DNA of 64,000 nt from Atkinsonella hypoxylon. Its lineage: Eukaryota > Ascomycota > Sordariomycetes > Hypocreales > Clavicipitaceae. This document shows, piece after piece, positions 1-11,300 of this stretch; the stretch's first letter is position 1, and each line of letters begins with the position of its first letter. The notes beneath the pieces are model-generated. The model was given only the letters and a program-made list of their open reading frames with translations, did not search any database and had not been told where the DNA came from. The DNA lies in the NCBI GenBank assembly GCA_000729835.1, contig JFHB01000068.1, forward strand, positions 1-64,000, in the 5' to 3' direction. The position numbers were made by a program, and so were the translations under genes.

Positions 1-705
1 GGTTCAGGTGCAAATGGCAATACAGGAAATGACGATGGAAACAGTTTCAGCTCGGGTTCGGGCTCGGCTCCAGGCAGTAATGGAGGAAACGGAGCAGCTC
101 CGGGCGCAGGAGGGAATACTGGCAGCAGCTCTGGGGGAAATACAGGGTCGGGTGGAAATGGAAATGGAAATGGAAACGGCTCCGGCTCCGGATCCGGATC
201 CGGCTCGGTTCCAGGCAGCAATGGAGGAAATGGCGGCGTTTCAGGCTCAGGGGCAGGTTCTGGCAGCAACTCTGGCAGCAACTCTGGAGGAAACGGAGGC
301 TCGAATACAGGGGCCTCTTCCAGTGGTCCGGGATCGGGTCTTGGAGGCGGCAATGGCTCAAGCGCCGGAGGGAATGGCAATGGAGGCAAATCAGATTCAT
401 CAGGAAATTCCGGCAGCGGCTCTGGCTCTGGATCTGGATCTGGATCTGGGGCTGGGGCTGGAGCTGGAGGCGGCACAGGGTATGAAAATGGAAGTGGAAG
501 TGGAAACGGAAACGGAAATGGAGCCACAAGCGGAAGTGGGAGCGGGACCCACGATGGCCATGGCGCGAACGGAGGCAATTCTGGTTCAGAGGAAGGCGCA
601 ACGAGCTCTCCTCCTGTTGCCGCAGAGGCTTCATTACAAGCGTCAAGAATTCTTCTGACGTCGAGTCTGTTGGCGGCTGCTGTGGGTATTTCCTTTGTCA
701 TATAA
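1..705 (+). CDS. GPI-anchored Gly/Ser/Asn-rich cell-wall protein (C-terminal part)
   Basis: The frame is open from base 1 to a TAA at 703-705 and lacks a start, so the gene is cut by the window edge. The visible 234 residues are almost entirely Gly, Ser and Asn in short runs such as GSGSGSGSGS and NGNGNG, followed by SSPPVAAEAS and a hydrophobic C-terminal tail ending AAAVGISFVI. A small-residue stretch followed by a hydrophobic tail with nothing after it is the layout of a GPI-attachment signal. The protein is therefore probably a wall or plasma-membrane mannoprotein whose low-complexity part is a stalk. Any catalytic or binding domain would lie upstream, outside the window. The other long open frames over this stretch are shadows of the low-complexity repeat. 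The GPI signal is inferred by eye. Confidence 0.75.
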   Translation, partial: GSGANGNTGNDDGNSFSSGSGSAPGSNGGNGAAPGAGGNTGSSSGGNTGSGGNGNGNGNGSGSGSGSGSVPGSNGGNGGVSGSGAGSGSNSGSNSGGNGGSNTGASSSGPGSGLGGGNGSSAGGNGNGGKSDSSGNSGSGSGSGSGSGSGAGAGAGGGTGYENGSGSGNGNGNGATSGSGSGTHDGHGANGGNSGSEEGATSSPPVAAEASLQASRILLTSSLLAAAVGISFVI

Positions 706-943
706 TAGTCTAGCCCCGTTGTTCCTGAACTATTGTTAGAAGAAAGATAATGTAATAATGTAATATCCGCCAGTGGGAAACAAAATGGTGAGCTTATAGT
801 AATCACGATAGTCCCAAGGAAAATGATCAAAAGTTTTGTTGAGGCCGAGCCACACCTAGAAAATTATAAGGGGGCACGTACAGCACAGAGCATGCACAAG
901 AAAGACATGCGAAATTGTTGTTGCAAAGTCGTAAAAGACGTCG

Positions 944-1266
944 TTACACGAGCGCTCCATAGCTTGAATCTTTCTTGTAAAACAATTGGTTGTAGCTTGT
1001 GGGTGTTGTAACGCAAAGCTAGGCCTACTTACTGAAACCGGCCAGCCACCTTCTTGGTTATAAAAAGACAGGTGACGGACGGGTGTGTACTTAGGCAGCA
1101 TGGTGTGTACATAAGAAGTCCCATCGAGCCACTTGTTCGATTTCGACTGGGCTACCATCCCTGTGCTCGGCCCGACTGCCCGATCGACCGTGACTTCCCC
1201 ATTCGGAAAGATGTACTCCGTATACCTGGTGAAATCTCCACGATCTACTCGTAGTCCGCGAAAGTG
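944..1266 (-). pseudogene. Possible gene fragment of unknown function, two exons
   Basis: On the minus strand an open stretch read from 1266 down to 1033 gives protein-like sequence (for example YTEYIFPNGEVTVDRAVG and NQEGGWPVS). It ends exactly at a consensus donor GTAAGT (1032-1027). A plausible acceptor (ttacaag, ending at 974) joins in phase to KDSSYGALV and a stop at 944-946, giving a 59-bp intron. An in-frame TAA just 5' of 1266 blocks extension, and I could not find a convincing upstream exon or start. It could be the 3' end of a poorly conserved gene, a decayed gene or chance. I do not recognise the family. Confidence 0.25.
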
Positions 1267-1752
1267 ACCGATAATTATCCTAGCGTCGAACTAACAGTGA
1301 TTTCGATGAGGGCAAGCTTGAGGCAGCACGCACATTAAACGAGTCATCTGTCACATCCAAAGTGGCATAACATTCCAGCGCTCCAAACCAATGTTGCAAG
1401 CAATGCCAAGGGGGCTGAATGAGACTTTCGTTTGAAACGCGATCCGATTGATCCATTGTGGCGCGTGGATCGATCTACTTGCATCGGGTAAGCGGAGAGG
1501 CAAGCTGCAATTTGCATGCCCATTCCCAATCAACACCTTGCTCTTGCTCGATTCCTCATCCGGATCTGGTCCACTCGTTTGAGGCACACGACCTACGAGC
1601 AATTCCAACCCAAGTGCCGAATGTCTCACTTAAGCCATCATATCTCCTTTAGTACAGCTCTTAGTAGACGCTATGTAAGACAGCAGCTGCAGAGGTCAAA
1701 ACATAGTGACAATGTGAGCGTGTTTTATATTACTGACGCGAGTCTACATCTC

Positions 1753-1807
1753 ACCCGACCATACGGACCCGACCAGAACTGACCTGAACAGGTCCGTACG
1801 GTCGGGT
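1753..1807. repeat. 17-bp inverted repeat (hairpin)
   Basis: The arm acccgaccatacggacc (1753-1769) is repeated in inverse as ggtccgtacggtcgggt (1791-1807) with one mismatch and a 21-base loop. It lies in gene-poor DNA. It could be the end of a decayed element or a stem-forming transcript; nothing else identifies it. Confidence 0.6.
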
Positions 1808-3160
1808 TTTCTACACAATATGTCCTTGAGAACTGCAAGGCTATTACAACTGGCACTGCGTCTCTGCCGACGCACGATTGGGGTCACTTCGGCACCAAGG
1901 AGATATTTGTGCGAATATCTCTAAATTATGATATCGTACCGTCCTCACATTAAGTGGGCAGAGGCAACAGCCAAGTCATGAATTGTCTGAGCGACCAATG
2001 GAATAACATGGGATACAGAATACTGTTAAATGCATGTGAAGCTCGCTATAAAAGAAGTCAAGTATATCTCTACTTCCAGCTACTTCTTGATGTACATTTA
2101 TGGTGTAACACAGGGCCCATTTTGGGTAATTTGAGGTATCCTGTTTGTACTCGGCTGAAGTGAAGCCCGTGATCTGCTTGAGATACTTGGGACTACAGAT
2201 TGATCTGCAATACAGTAAGCCACAGGGCCTCTTGTTGCATGTCTTGCGTATCTTGAGGTATCTCCTCGGTACCTAAGTGCCGTCAGAAAGTGGGGCCTGC
2301 GATCTTACCGCACTAACTCTTAGAGGCCGAGCTGGGTCCATCCAGCCATTCCGTGCTCGATCTAAGTGGGGCATCTTATCTGGACAGTGTGAATTGGCAG
2401 CATGTGCCTAAAACTACTGTTACACCTGCTGTTACTGCACACTGTCAAGTTTTGCAGAACATTTGTCACCGCCTGCCAACTAGGTCGTGAAAATTCCCCA
2501 CTTGGACTAAGCACGAAATTGAAATCCGGGGGTTGGAGTCAACTCGGCATCAACAAGGAGATAATAGCGAATGGTCACATGGATGAGAGATGCTTACTCA
2601 GACCCATTAAGGGTCTTATCTGTTAAATCAGAAGGATCAGGTAAGTTGTCCATCATGGTATCTATTAATATTGCAAGCATTTGCAACTCATCTATTGATA
2701 TCACGTACTAGCATCTCGTGGCATTTGTGCCGATTCTTGAGCTGGCGGCGTAATTGCCGCTTCCTCTACGTCAGAGGCTGTGGATTCAGCTTGTACCGGA
2801 GATATAGAGCGATATCAAGTAGTTTCCCATGCTTCATTCCCCGCCCAAACATGGGAATTGGCGAGCCACAGCCCGTGGTAGTCCTTTGGCTATTTGGCAG
2901 CTCTCTCCCCTTTTTTTTGTGAGGGATTGATGGACCGGGGATAGCTCCTTTGCAGAACAAGACAACGTCTAGCATTTGTCGCAAAATGGGAGATTGACAG
3001 CCAATTGCAGAATCACTGGAAACAGAAATCTGTCTGCTCGTTTTTCTCTCGTCAAGGTTTCACGCTAGTTTACTACGAAACCTACTGTCTCGTCTCGTAG
3101 GGCCTTTCCATCTCCATTGCTGTGTAATCCCCGTCAAGCACCTCGATTTCGAAGCCGGAG

Positions 3161-5040
3161 ATGTTGCGCTTTCAAAGGTTCATGCAGTACCTTCTGCAAA
3201 CTGCCGCGGCTCTCACAGCAATTGTCAATGGCGCGGAGCACGAAGCTGGGCCCAAGCTGGGTGCCGTCGCTGCAGAAAGTAGCATATGCAGCCGGATCGG
3301 TGCACGAATGCTGGAAGACGGCGGAAATGCAGTCGACGCCATTGTTTCTACGGTTTTCTGTGTTGGCACGATGGCCATGTATCACTCTGGAATTGGCGGT
3401 GGAGGCTTTCTGCTGCTGCGAACTGCTAATGGATCCTACGAGTTCGTCGATTTTCGCGAGACGGCACCCGCTGCGGCTCATCAGGACATGTACAATGGCA
3501 ATACCAAAGCCAGCAAATTTGGCGGCTTGGCCAGGTACGTTTCTCCCCTCCTGGAGTCAAGATGAGCAATGTGCCATTGATGTGCCATTGAGCCAATGGG
3601 CTTTCTGATAAGTCTCTCGGTCACAGCGGAGTACCAGGCGAGCTTCGAGCGACGGAGTATATTCACAAAAAGTACGGAGTGCTGAGATGGGCTGATCTGA
3701 TTGCCCCATCTATCAAACTCGCCCGCTTCGGGTTCCCGGTGACTGAGGATCTGGTCAGGTATGTTGGAGCCCCCCCCCCCCCGAACAGAGAGGAGGCGCC
3801 ACCGCCTCTTGCATCCCGACTGCTAATATCTGAATGTGTCTTTTCAACTTCCAGGTACATGGATTCAGTCTCACCTAATTCTTTCCTCACTGAAGACGCT
3901 GCTTGGGCAATAGACTTTGCGCCACGAGGTCGACGTGTCAGACTGGGGGAGACAATGACCCGCAAACGATATGCGGACACGCTAGAGGTGATCGCAAACG
4001 AAGGCGCTGATGCATTTTACACGGGAGCCTTGGCCAAGACGACTGTTCGCGCCTTGAGGAACGCGAATGGAAGTATGACGATGGAAGATTTGAAGAATTA
4101 CACCATCGTTCATCGGGATCCAGTCAGCATTCAGTATCGTGGCCGCAAACTGACCAGCACCAATGCTCCATCCAGTGGCATCGCTGCACTCAGTGCTCTG
4201 AACACGTTGAGTGGCTATGATCAGTTTCAAGACCCCAGCTTCTCGAATGTGTCTGCGCATTTGATGGTGGAAGCCATCAAATGGAGCTATGGCCAACGGA
4301 CACAACTCGGCGATCCGTCCTTTGTCCCGGAAATGGATGAGTACACTAAGAAAATGATATCGCCGGGCACGGGTGCTTACGTACGTTCCCAGATATCAGG
4401 TGGAACAACGTACAATCTATTGCACTACAATCCCAACGGTCTAGAGCTCTTAGAGACCCCGGGCACGTCGCACATCGCATCTGCTGACGCGTGTGGCCTG
4501 TCGGTGTCAATGACGACGACGATCAACCTTCTCTTCGGCTCGCAGCTGATGATACCAGAAACTGGCGTCATCATGAACAACGAGATGAATGATTTCAGCA
4601 TCCCTGGCAAATCTAATACCTTTGGGTACATACCAAGTGAAGCCAACTTCATCAGACCCGGAAAACGCCCCCTGTCGTCCATCTCGCCTATCATTGCCGA
4701 AACACCAGACGGCAGGCTCCTCTTCTCCATTGGCTCTGCCGGTGGTAGTCGCATTATCTCGGCGAATATTCAGAATGCCATTCACCTGCTGGATAGCAAC
4801 ATGACCACTGCAGAGGCGCTAAGTCAACCCCGACTACATGACCAGTTGGTTCCAACAACGTTAACTTTTGAGAACACGTACAATAATGGCACGGTAGCAT
4901 ACCTGAAGTCGTTGCACCACAACGTGTCGTGGGTTGCTCCAGGGCAAAGCACAGCTCAAGGATTAAGAGTGTTGCCCAACGGGACGTTTGAGGCTGCCGG
5001 GGAGCCGAGACAGGAAAACTCTGGTGGTTACGCCGTCTGA
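3161..5040 (+). CDS. Gamma-glutamyltransferase (gamma-glutamyl transpeptidase)
   Basis: Exons 3161-3534, 3627-3758 and 3855-5040 give 563 residues. The second intron (96 bp) has no stop and reads through if ignored, but both introns have donors ag/GTACGT or ag/GTATGT and cag acceptors in matching phase. The enzyme removes or transfers the gamma-glutamyl group of glutathione and its conjugates. It is an Ntn hydrolase that cleaves itself before a catalytic threonine. The N-terminus is hydrophobic (about 8-24), consistent with a signal peptide or anchor. FRETAP (98-103) carries the substrate-carboxylate arginine. PGTSHIASAD contains the predicted nucleophile, about Thr373. PLSSISP and the oxyanion-loop GSAGGSRI follow. 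Length and motif order match the family. Several NxS/T sites support passage through the secretory pathway. Confidence 0.95.
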
Positions 5041-5805
5041 TTTCGTGAGCGATGGGCAGCTTGGATACCCGTTTCAATAGTTTTCAGTTTGTTTATATAG
5101 TTGGATGTGGGTACAAGTTGGTCGTTTAGTCTAGTACTCCAGAGGCATATTGCTGGTACAGGTCTGTTCCTTGCACGATCGACTCGCCCCCGCGATTTCG
5201 GCAAGCAGATGAAGTAAGGTGCTGTTCATTCAACATGGAAGGCTTACCTTAAATTGGAAGCAACATTTGAATCGAGAATCAGAATTGAAAGATTTGAGCA
5301 GTTATGAAAATTGAACGCATCTGCAACTTTCTCATGAAAATCGACTTACCACGGTAAGCAAGCCGACTTACGACGACTTGCATGGCAACGATCGTCTTGG
5401 TATCACGAGAGGTAACCGGGAAGGAGAATGCGTCCTGGTGTAGGACATGCACGAACCAGACGTTTGATTCCGTCCATCGACAACGATAGTCTGTCAATTT
5501 ACTACTCCGGCTCCAGTCACCGATTGGGTCTTTTTGTTTTTACGTCTTTTGTCCAACTTCCTTTGGATTGTGCAGCCATGGCTCGCCTGTTTATCGTCGA
5601 TTGAGCAGTCCTCACAGTCGCCGGGGTGCCCGTGCATATTCATGGAAAGAAATCTCTGCCACATTTTAATTTTAAAGCTTTTCCATGGACCAATTTGAGA
5701 CAAGCCTATCAGGCTCGTGAAATCCGGAACTCGAACGAACGATGCTGAGCTGAAGATCTTTTCTTATGCTTGCACGTCGTTTTTCTTTGCTTTTCCATGC
5801 TAGTT

Positions 5806-5845
5806 AGGACAGGACAGGACAGGACAGGATAGGACAGGACAGGAT
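5806..5845. repeat. AGGAC pentanucleotide microsatellite, 8 units
   Basis: Eight tandem 5-bp units AGGAC, two of them AGGAT, read directly from the sequence. No coding role. Confidence 0.9.
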
Positions 5846-6594
5846 AGAATACTTGCTAGCCGAGGACCCAGGACCAGGAATAATATGATTGATTCTTCGG
5901 CAACGTGGAGAATGTCCCTGAGTTGCGATTCGACTCTGGCTCCTTGTGATTGGAGTCGTACGGCCGTCATCATAACCACATCCGGTAAGGCAGGAGGATT
6001 TCCGAGCCGAAATCGGTGCTTACAAGTGGGCGGCGGTCATCTTGTTAACAAAATAAAATAGATCCTCGGTTTTTTTGCCTTGCCCAGAGGGTTGCCGGCA
6101 GTTAGTGCTTTATCAACTATATATCCGACCAATGTCCCCGGCGGCGGGGGGGGGGCAGCGCCCTCTTGAATACGCAACCAACAATTAATAGAAGATGCAC
6201 ATGTCATGGTTCCCACCAGCGCCATGGTCCTCCTCCGGTCCGTTCCATTCGGACATCCGATGCCGATCTGGACTTTTAAAGATCCTTCCTAGTGTCGTGA
6301 GAAAGGAACGTCAATGGCAGCAGTACAGCTCAATTCTGCAAGCTGGTTGGCCGCCATTTACGCACATTGAATGTCTCGCATCGTTTATTCTATTACGATG
6401 TCAACAATGACTGCCCTCGTTTATTGAATCATGTCTTCTCCGTCGCCGATGGGCCCTACGGCCAGATCCCGGCCACAACCACAGATGGCCCAAGTCTCAA
6501 TTCAAATTCCTCCGACGGGCAGCTTTGAGCGGCATTTAGACGTAGGGGAAGAAGCCCATAACGCCCAGGCCTACAATAGCGCGAATGAATCGTC

Positions 6595-7257
6595 ACTCTT
6601 ATCGGCTTGTACAATGGCTTCCTGTACGGACTGCTTGACACTTTCGTCCTGGCGGTGCCTTGGATCTTTCGGGAATACTACGGCTTCAGCAAAACCGGTC
6701 AATCACTTTCCTAGCTAGGCTCCGTGGTTGGGACCCTGCTGGCTTCAAGCCCGCTCATCTTGATCGACTTGAAGTACTACCAGAGTTGCCTGGCGTCATG
6801 GCGAGACACGCATCCCGCAGATGAAAATGGGGTTGAAGAACTTCTACCTTCTGAACACAGGCTAATTGGCGCCTTGATAGGCAGTATGCTCCTACCGGTA
6901 AGCCTTTTTACCGCTGCATAGACAGCCTAACATCGAGTCCACTGGCTGATTCCCATCATTTCCCAAGGGTCAGTAGGGCTGGGCTCGCTTCTCATTTATG
7001 CCAGCGCGATCATGTTCATGATGAACGCATATGGACCCATGTATGCTGCGTCAGCTTCCGGTGCCATGATGCTAAGCCGGTATCTCCTGAGTGCCGCATT
7101 TCCATTATTTGCTTTGCAGATGTATGAGGCGCTCGGGGCAGGCTGGGCTACCAGTATATTGGGCTTTATCACGATAACCATGGCTCCGATGCCTTGGTGT
7201 TTCTGGGTCTATGGGGAGAGGATCAGACGACGTAGTAAGTATAAGACCAGCACATAG
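6595..7257 (+). pseudogene. Decayed MFS (DHA1, polyamine/drug type) transporter, C-terminal half
   Basis: One continuous frame gives the C-terminal six-helix half of a DHA1-family major facilitator. LIGLYNGFLYGL starts the segment; LLDTFVLAVPWIFREYYGFS, SEHRLIGALIG, VHWLIPII, NAYGPMYAASASG and ALGAGWATSILGF follow in the order expected for TPO-type transporters. The frame is interrupted by TAG (6712), TAG (6919) and TAA (6928); two more stops (TAG 6577, TGA 6586) lie just upstream in the same frame. There is no frameshift in 663 bases, so the damage is point nonsense. Each stop is one C:G to T:A change from a sense codon (TGG, CAG, CAA or CGA), as repeat-induced point mutation would leave. 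The N-terminal half was not found upstream. Using introns to skip the stops would remove conserved membrane segments. Confidence 0.65.
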
Positions 7258-8365
7258 AAGAGGATGTATATATAGAGGATTTTGGGGTATAAGCAAGGTC
7301 AGATGAGCGATGAGCGATGAGCGTACAGGAGCGCGTAGGAGGGCAACGGACGAATGTCGACGTGTGATCTAGGTTGTCCAAATGTAGGAATAGGAACTCT
7401 GCGCTTGCATGTTTGATTCCAGGGTCTAGTGCCAGTGGAATCACCATACATTAGGCCAGAAGTCATGGGTGAGAAATATGTCGAGTGCAAACTGACCTCA
7501 GTTTTGACTGACAACTTATGCCTGTCGGAGAAGAGGGCCTACGCTGACACCTGTTATTGTCAATTCAGGTCCAAGCAGAATGGCAGGTGCGCAGCATATG
7601 CATCAGCACAAAGTGAATGAGTGGCATATTCTTAAAGCTACTACTGAAGTCGCTACTGTTGATAATAATATTCACACTAACACACTGTGAGGTTCTATGT
7701 TCACCGAGGCAAATACAGACCTTTTTACTCCGTACCGCCTACCGAATTAAGTCAGAAAAGTGGGTACCTTGGACCTGTGCGGGCCTAAGGGGTCCCAGGC
7801 CGACTTGATACGGCATGAATTAGTTTTCATCGCTGCCATTCGTAAAGACGTGTGGACTAGGATATTCGCCGAATATCATATCTGTGTATTCACTAACTAC
7901 TATTCGGTGGTGTATCATGTGATGCATGCCTTTGATGCTGGATGGAAGAAAGAAAGGGTCTGGAAGGGACATGTTGACGAATCATGAAGTTTTAGAAGGT
8001 CCCAAGCGGCAGGCAGCGGCAGGCAGCGGCAGGCTTCTGGTTACGCCACATGAGGCGCGTCGTCTAGCTGCTGCCGGGGGTCTGGTACTTGACAGATCGC
8101 GACAGTCCCGTCAAATGCTGCTTCCTTGTCTTCGCCATCTTTCTCTTTCCCAGTGCCAACGGCCACGCAGCCTGGTCTTTCGTCCCGACTTCTCAAATCG
8201 ACCACTGCTGCCACCGAGCTGCACCTGTGCCGTATTTTTTTTTTATCTACCTAGGTAGTTGATTAGCTTCGTCTCGGCCTGGGCGAGCATTTCCGTCGCG
8301 CGTTCCCCCCTCCCCCCCCCCATTTCGCCCGAGATTGCGGCGCTGTCAACGTCGTCATCTGCATC

Positions 8366-11300
8366 ATGGCGCCCTTGGTTGACAATCCTCAAATCAAGGA
8401 CGCCGAACTGCTGCGGCCGCTGTCCTTGTACCTCCATGCCTACGTCTGGCCTTTTGCCATCATCTGGCCCATCTTTCTGCGATATTATCTTACGCCCGAC
8501 CTCTACGAAAAGTATATCGGCGCACCAGAATGGACCTTCGTCTGGTGTGGTGCCATCATTACGCTGCAGTCGCTGGTCTGGCTGAGCACGCATTGGAGCG
8601 TTGCTCTGGACGCGCGCTTCAGAGCAACCAAGGTGAACAATGTCGACGAGGCTCAATTGATCAAGGTTATCCCTGTTGCAAACGCTGGCTCCAGCGAGAT
8701 TTGCAAAATTGTGCGCGACAAGGTAGGTCACCAATCATGCCGTCATAGTTTATGCATATATTTTCGCACCTATTTCTTTCTCAGACCATCTGACATGTCC
8801 GCAATCCGTCAGACCGGTGGGAAGATCAACACCTCCTTTCTTTTCCAGAAGCGCCGATTCCTCTACAACCCCGAAACCAAGTCGTTCGCTGCCCTTCGGT
8901 ATGACATCGATGCCGAGCCTAAACCCACCATCGGCCACTTCCAGTCTTCTCGGGGTCTGGAAAAGCAGTCCGAAATCACTCGCATCGAGCAACACTACGG
9001 TACCAACACTTTCGACATCCCTGTTCCCACTTTTACCGAGCTCTTTAAAGAGCATGCCGTGGCGCCCTTCTTCGTATTCCAGATTTTCTGCGTTGGGCTC
9101 TGGCTTCTTGATGAGTACTGGTATTATTCGCTCTTCACCCTCTTCATGCTTGTTGCTTTCGAAAGCACTGTTGTGTGGCAGCGTCAACGCACTCTCAACG
9201 AATTCCGTGGCATGAGCATCAAGCCTTACGATATCTGGGTTTTCCGTCTCGGCAAATGGACTGAGATCCAGACAGACCGCCTCCTTCCCGGAGATTTGGT
9301 CTCTGCGGCACGAACGAAAGAAGACAGTGGGGTTGCATGCGATATGATTTTGGTCGAAGGAACCGCGATTGTCAATGAGGCTATGCTTTCTGGAGAGAGC
9401 ACCCCTCTGCTCAAGGATTCTATTCAGTTGCGCCCCTCGGATGCCGTACTTGATAGCGAAGGGCTCGACAAGAATGCCTTCCTTTGGGGTGGCACCAAGA
9501 TTCTCCAAATCACTCACGGGAACCCAGAACAAGAAAAACCCAAGCTGCTGTCAGGAGTTCCTCCCCCACCCGACAACGGGGCCATGGCGGTCGTCACAAA
9601 GACCGGTTTCGAAACCTCACAGGGAAGTCTTGTTCGCACCATGATTTACTCCACCGAACGTGTCTCGGCCAACAATCTCGAGGCTCTTCTTTTCATCTTG
9701 TTCCTCTTGATCTTCGCGCTGGCTGCTTCTTGGTACGTTTGGGACGAGGGTGTCCGCAAGGATCGCAAGCGCTCCAAGCTCCTGCTTGACTGCATCTTGA
9801 TTGTCACCAGTGTCGTTCCCCCTGAACTGCCCATGGAACTGAGTCTTGCCGTGAACACCAGTTTGGCCGCATTGTCCAAATTAGCCATCTTCTGTACTGA
9901 ACCATTTAGAATTCCCTACGGCGGTCGCATTGATGTTGCCTGTTTCGACAAGACCGGTACTCTTACCGGTGAGGATCTGGTTGTCGAAGGTATTGCTGGA
10001 CTGGGCTTGGCTAATTCAGACATCAAGGATAAGAAGGAGGCTGACGGAGCTCACTCAACCATGGTCCCTGTCACCGAGGCCAGTATCGAGACTCAGCTCG
10101 TCTTAGCCACCGCTCACGCCCTAGTGAAACTAGATGAAGGTGATATTGTTGGTGATCCAATGGAGAAGGCCACACTTGCTTCTCTCGGTTGGGGACTCGG
10201 TCGCAATGATATCCTGGCCAGCAAGAACAAGAACAGCGGCACTCAAGGCACGGTCCAGATCAAGCGTCGCTTCCAGTTCTCTTCCGCTCTCAAGCGTCAA
10301 AGCTCAGTTGCTATGGTTAACGGCTTCTCGAATACGGGAAAGAAAGTCCGTGGCACCTTTGCTGGTGTGAAAGGTGCTCCCGAGACCATCATGAAAATGC
10401 TTGTCGATGTCCCAGCTGACTACGAAGAGACGTTCAAGTACTTCACTCGCAAGGGGTCTCGTGTGCTTGCTCTGGCTTACAAGCAATTGACGGTCGACTC
10501 TGAGCTTGGATCTGGCAAAATCAATGACTTGAAGCGTGAAAAGGTTGAGACTGATCTCATCTTCGCTGGTTTCCTAGTTCTTCATTGTCCATTGAAAGAA
10601 GATGCCAAGGAGGCTGTCCAGATGTTAAACGAGAGCAGTCATCGTGTTGTCATGATCACCGGTGACAATCCCCTCACTGCTGTTCACGTCGCTCGGGAAG
10701 TTGAAATTGTCGACCGAGATGTCCTGATTCTGGATGCCCCCGAGGATAATGTTGGCGGAAAGAAGCTAATCTGGAAGAGTGTGGATGACAAGGTCAGCAT
10801 TCCCGTCGATGCCACCAGGCCTATCGATTCCGACATTTTGAAGAACAAGGATCTCTGTGTCACCGGATATGCTCTCGCTCAATTTAAGGGCCAGGCCGGT
10901 TGGAACTCTCTGTTGCGCCATACTTGGGTTTATGCTCGAGTCTCTCCTAAGCAGAAGGAGGACATTCTGTTGGGTCTCAAAGACATGGGCTATTACACAC
11001 TCATGGCAGGTGACGGCACAAATGACGTCGGTGCTCTCAAGCAAGCTCATATTGGTGTGGCACTGCTTAACGGCACCAAGGAAGACTTGGCTCGCATTGC
11101 CGAGCATGCCAGAAACACGAAGATGAAAGAGGTATATCAAAAGCAGTGTGATCTGATGAAGCGATTCAATCAGCCAGCACCTCCTGTTCCTGTCATGATT
11201 GCTCACCTATATCCCCCTGGACCCACGAATCCAAACTACATGAAGGCCGCTGAACGCGAGGCCAAGAACAAAAACATGACGACGGAAGAGTACATCAAGG

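Larger units (their letters stand above)
706..3160. other. Intergenic region, gene-poor
   Basis: About 2.4 kb between the GPI protein and the gamma-glutamyltransferase. Apart from a doubtful minus-strand gene fragment (944-1266) and a 17-bp hairpin (1753-1807) I see only short random frames, so no gene is called with confidence. The last few hundred bases should hold the promoter of the downstream gene; no clear TATA box was recognised. Confidence 0.6.
5041..8365. other. Intergenic region with a transporter remnant
   Basis: A 3.3-kb gap between the gamma-glutamyltransferase and Spf1. It contains an AGGAC microsatellite, a decayed MFS transporter (listed separately) and, near 8010-8034, three short copies of ggcaggcagc-like sequence. 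The last 150 bases are pyrimidine-rich with poly-T and poly-C tracts, typical of a fungal promoter/5' leader for Spf1. Nothing else was recognised. Confidence 0.6.

Noticed and set aside
1..658. Met/Glu/Ala-rich and His/Arg-rich frames over the first 650 bases
   Set aside because: Other phases of the Gly/Ser/Asn coding repeat, which alone ends in a GPI-type tail.
3759..3854. Reading the 96-bp second intron of the gamma-glutamyltransferase as coding
   Set aside because: It has no stop, but contains a poly-C run, has good GT/AG ends and interrupts conserved sequence.
8750..9532. 260-codon minus-strand open frame
   Set aside because: Antisense shadow of the P5A-ATPase exon.
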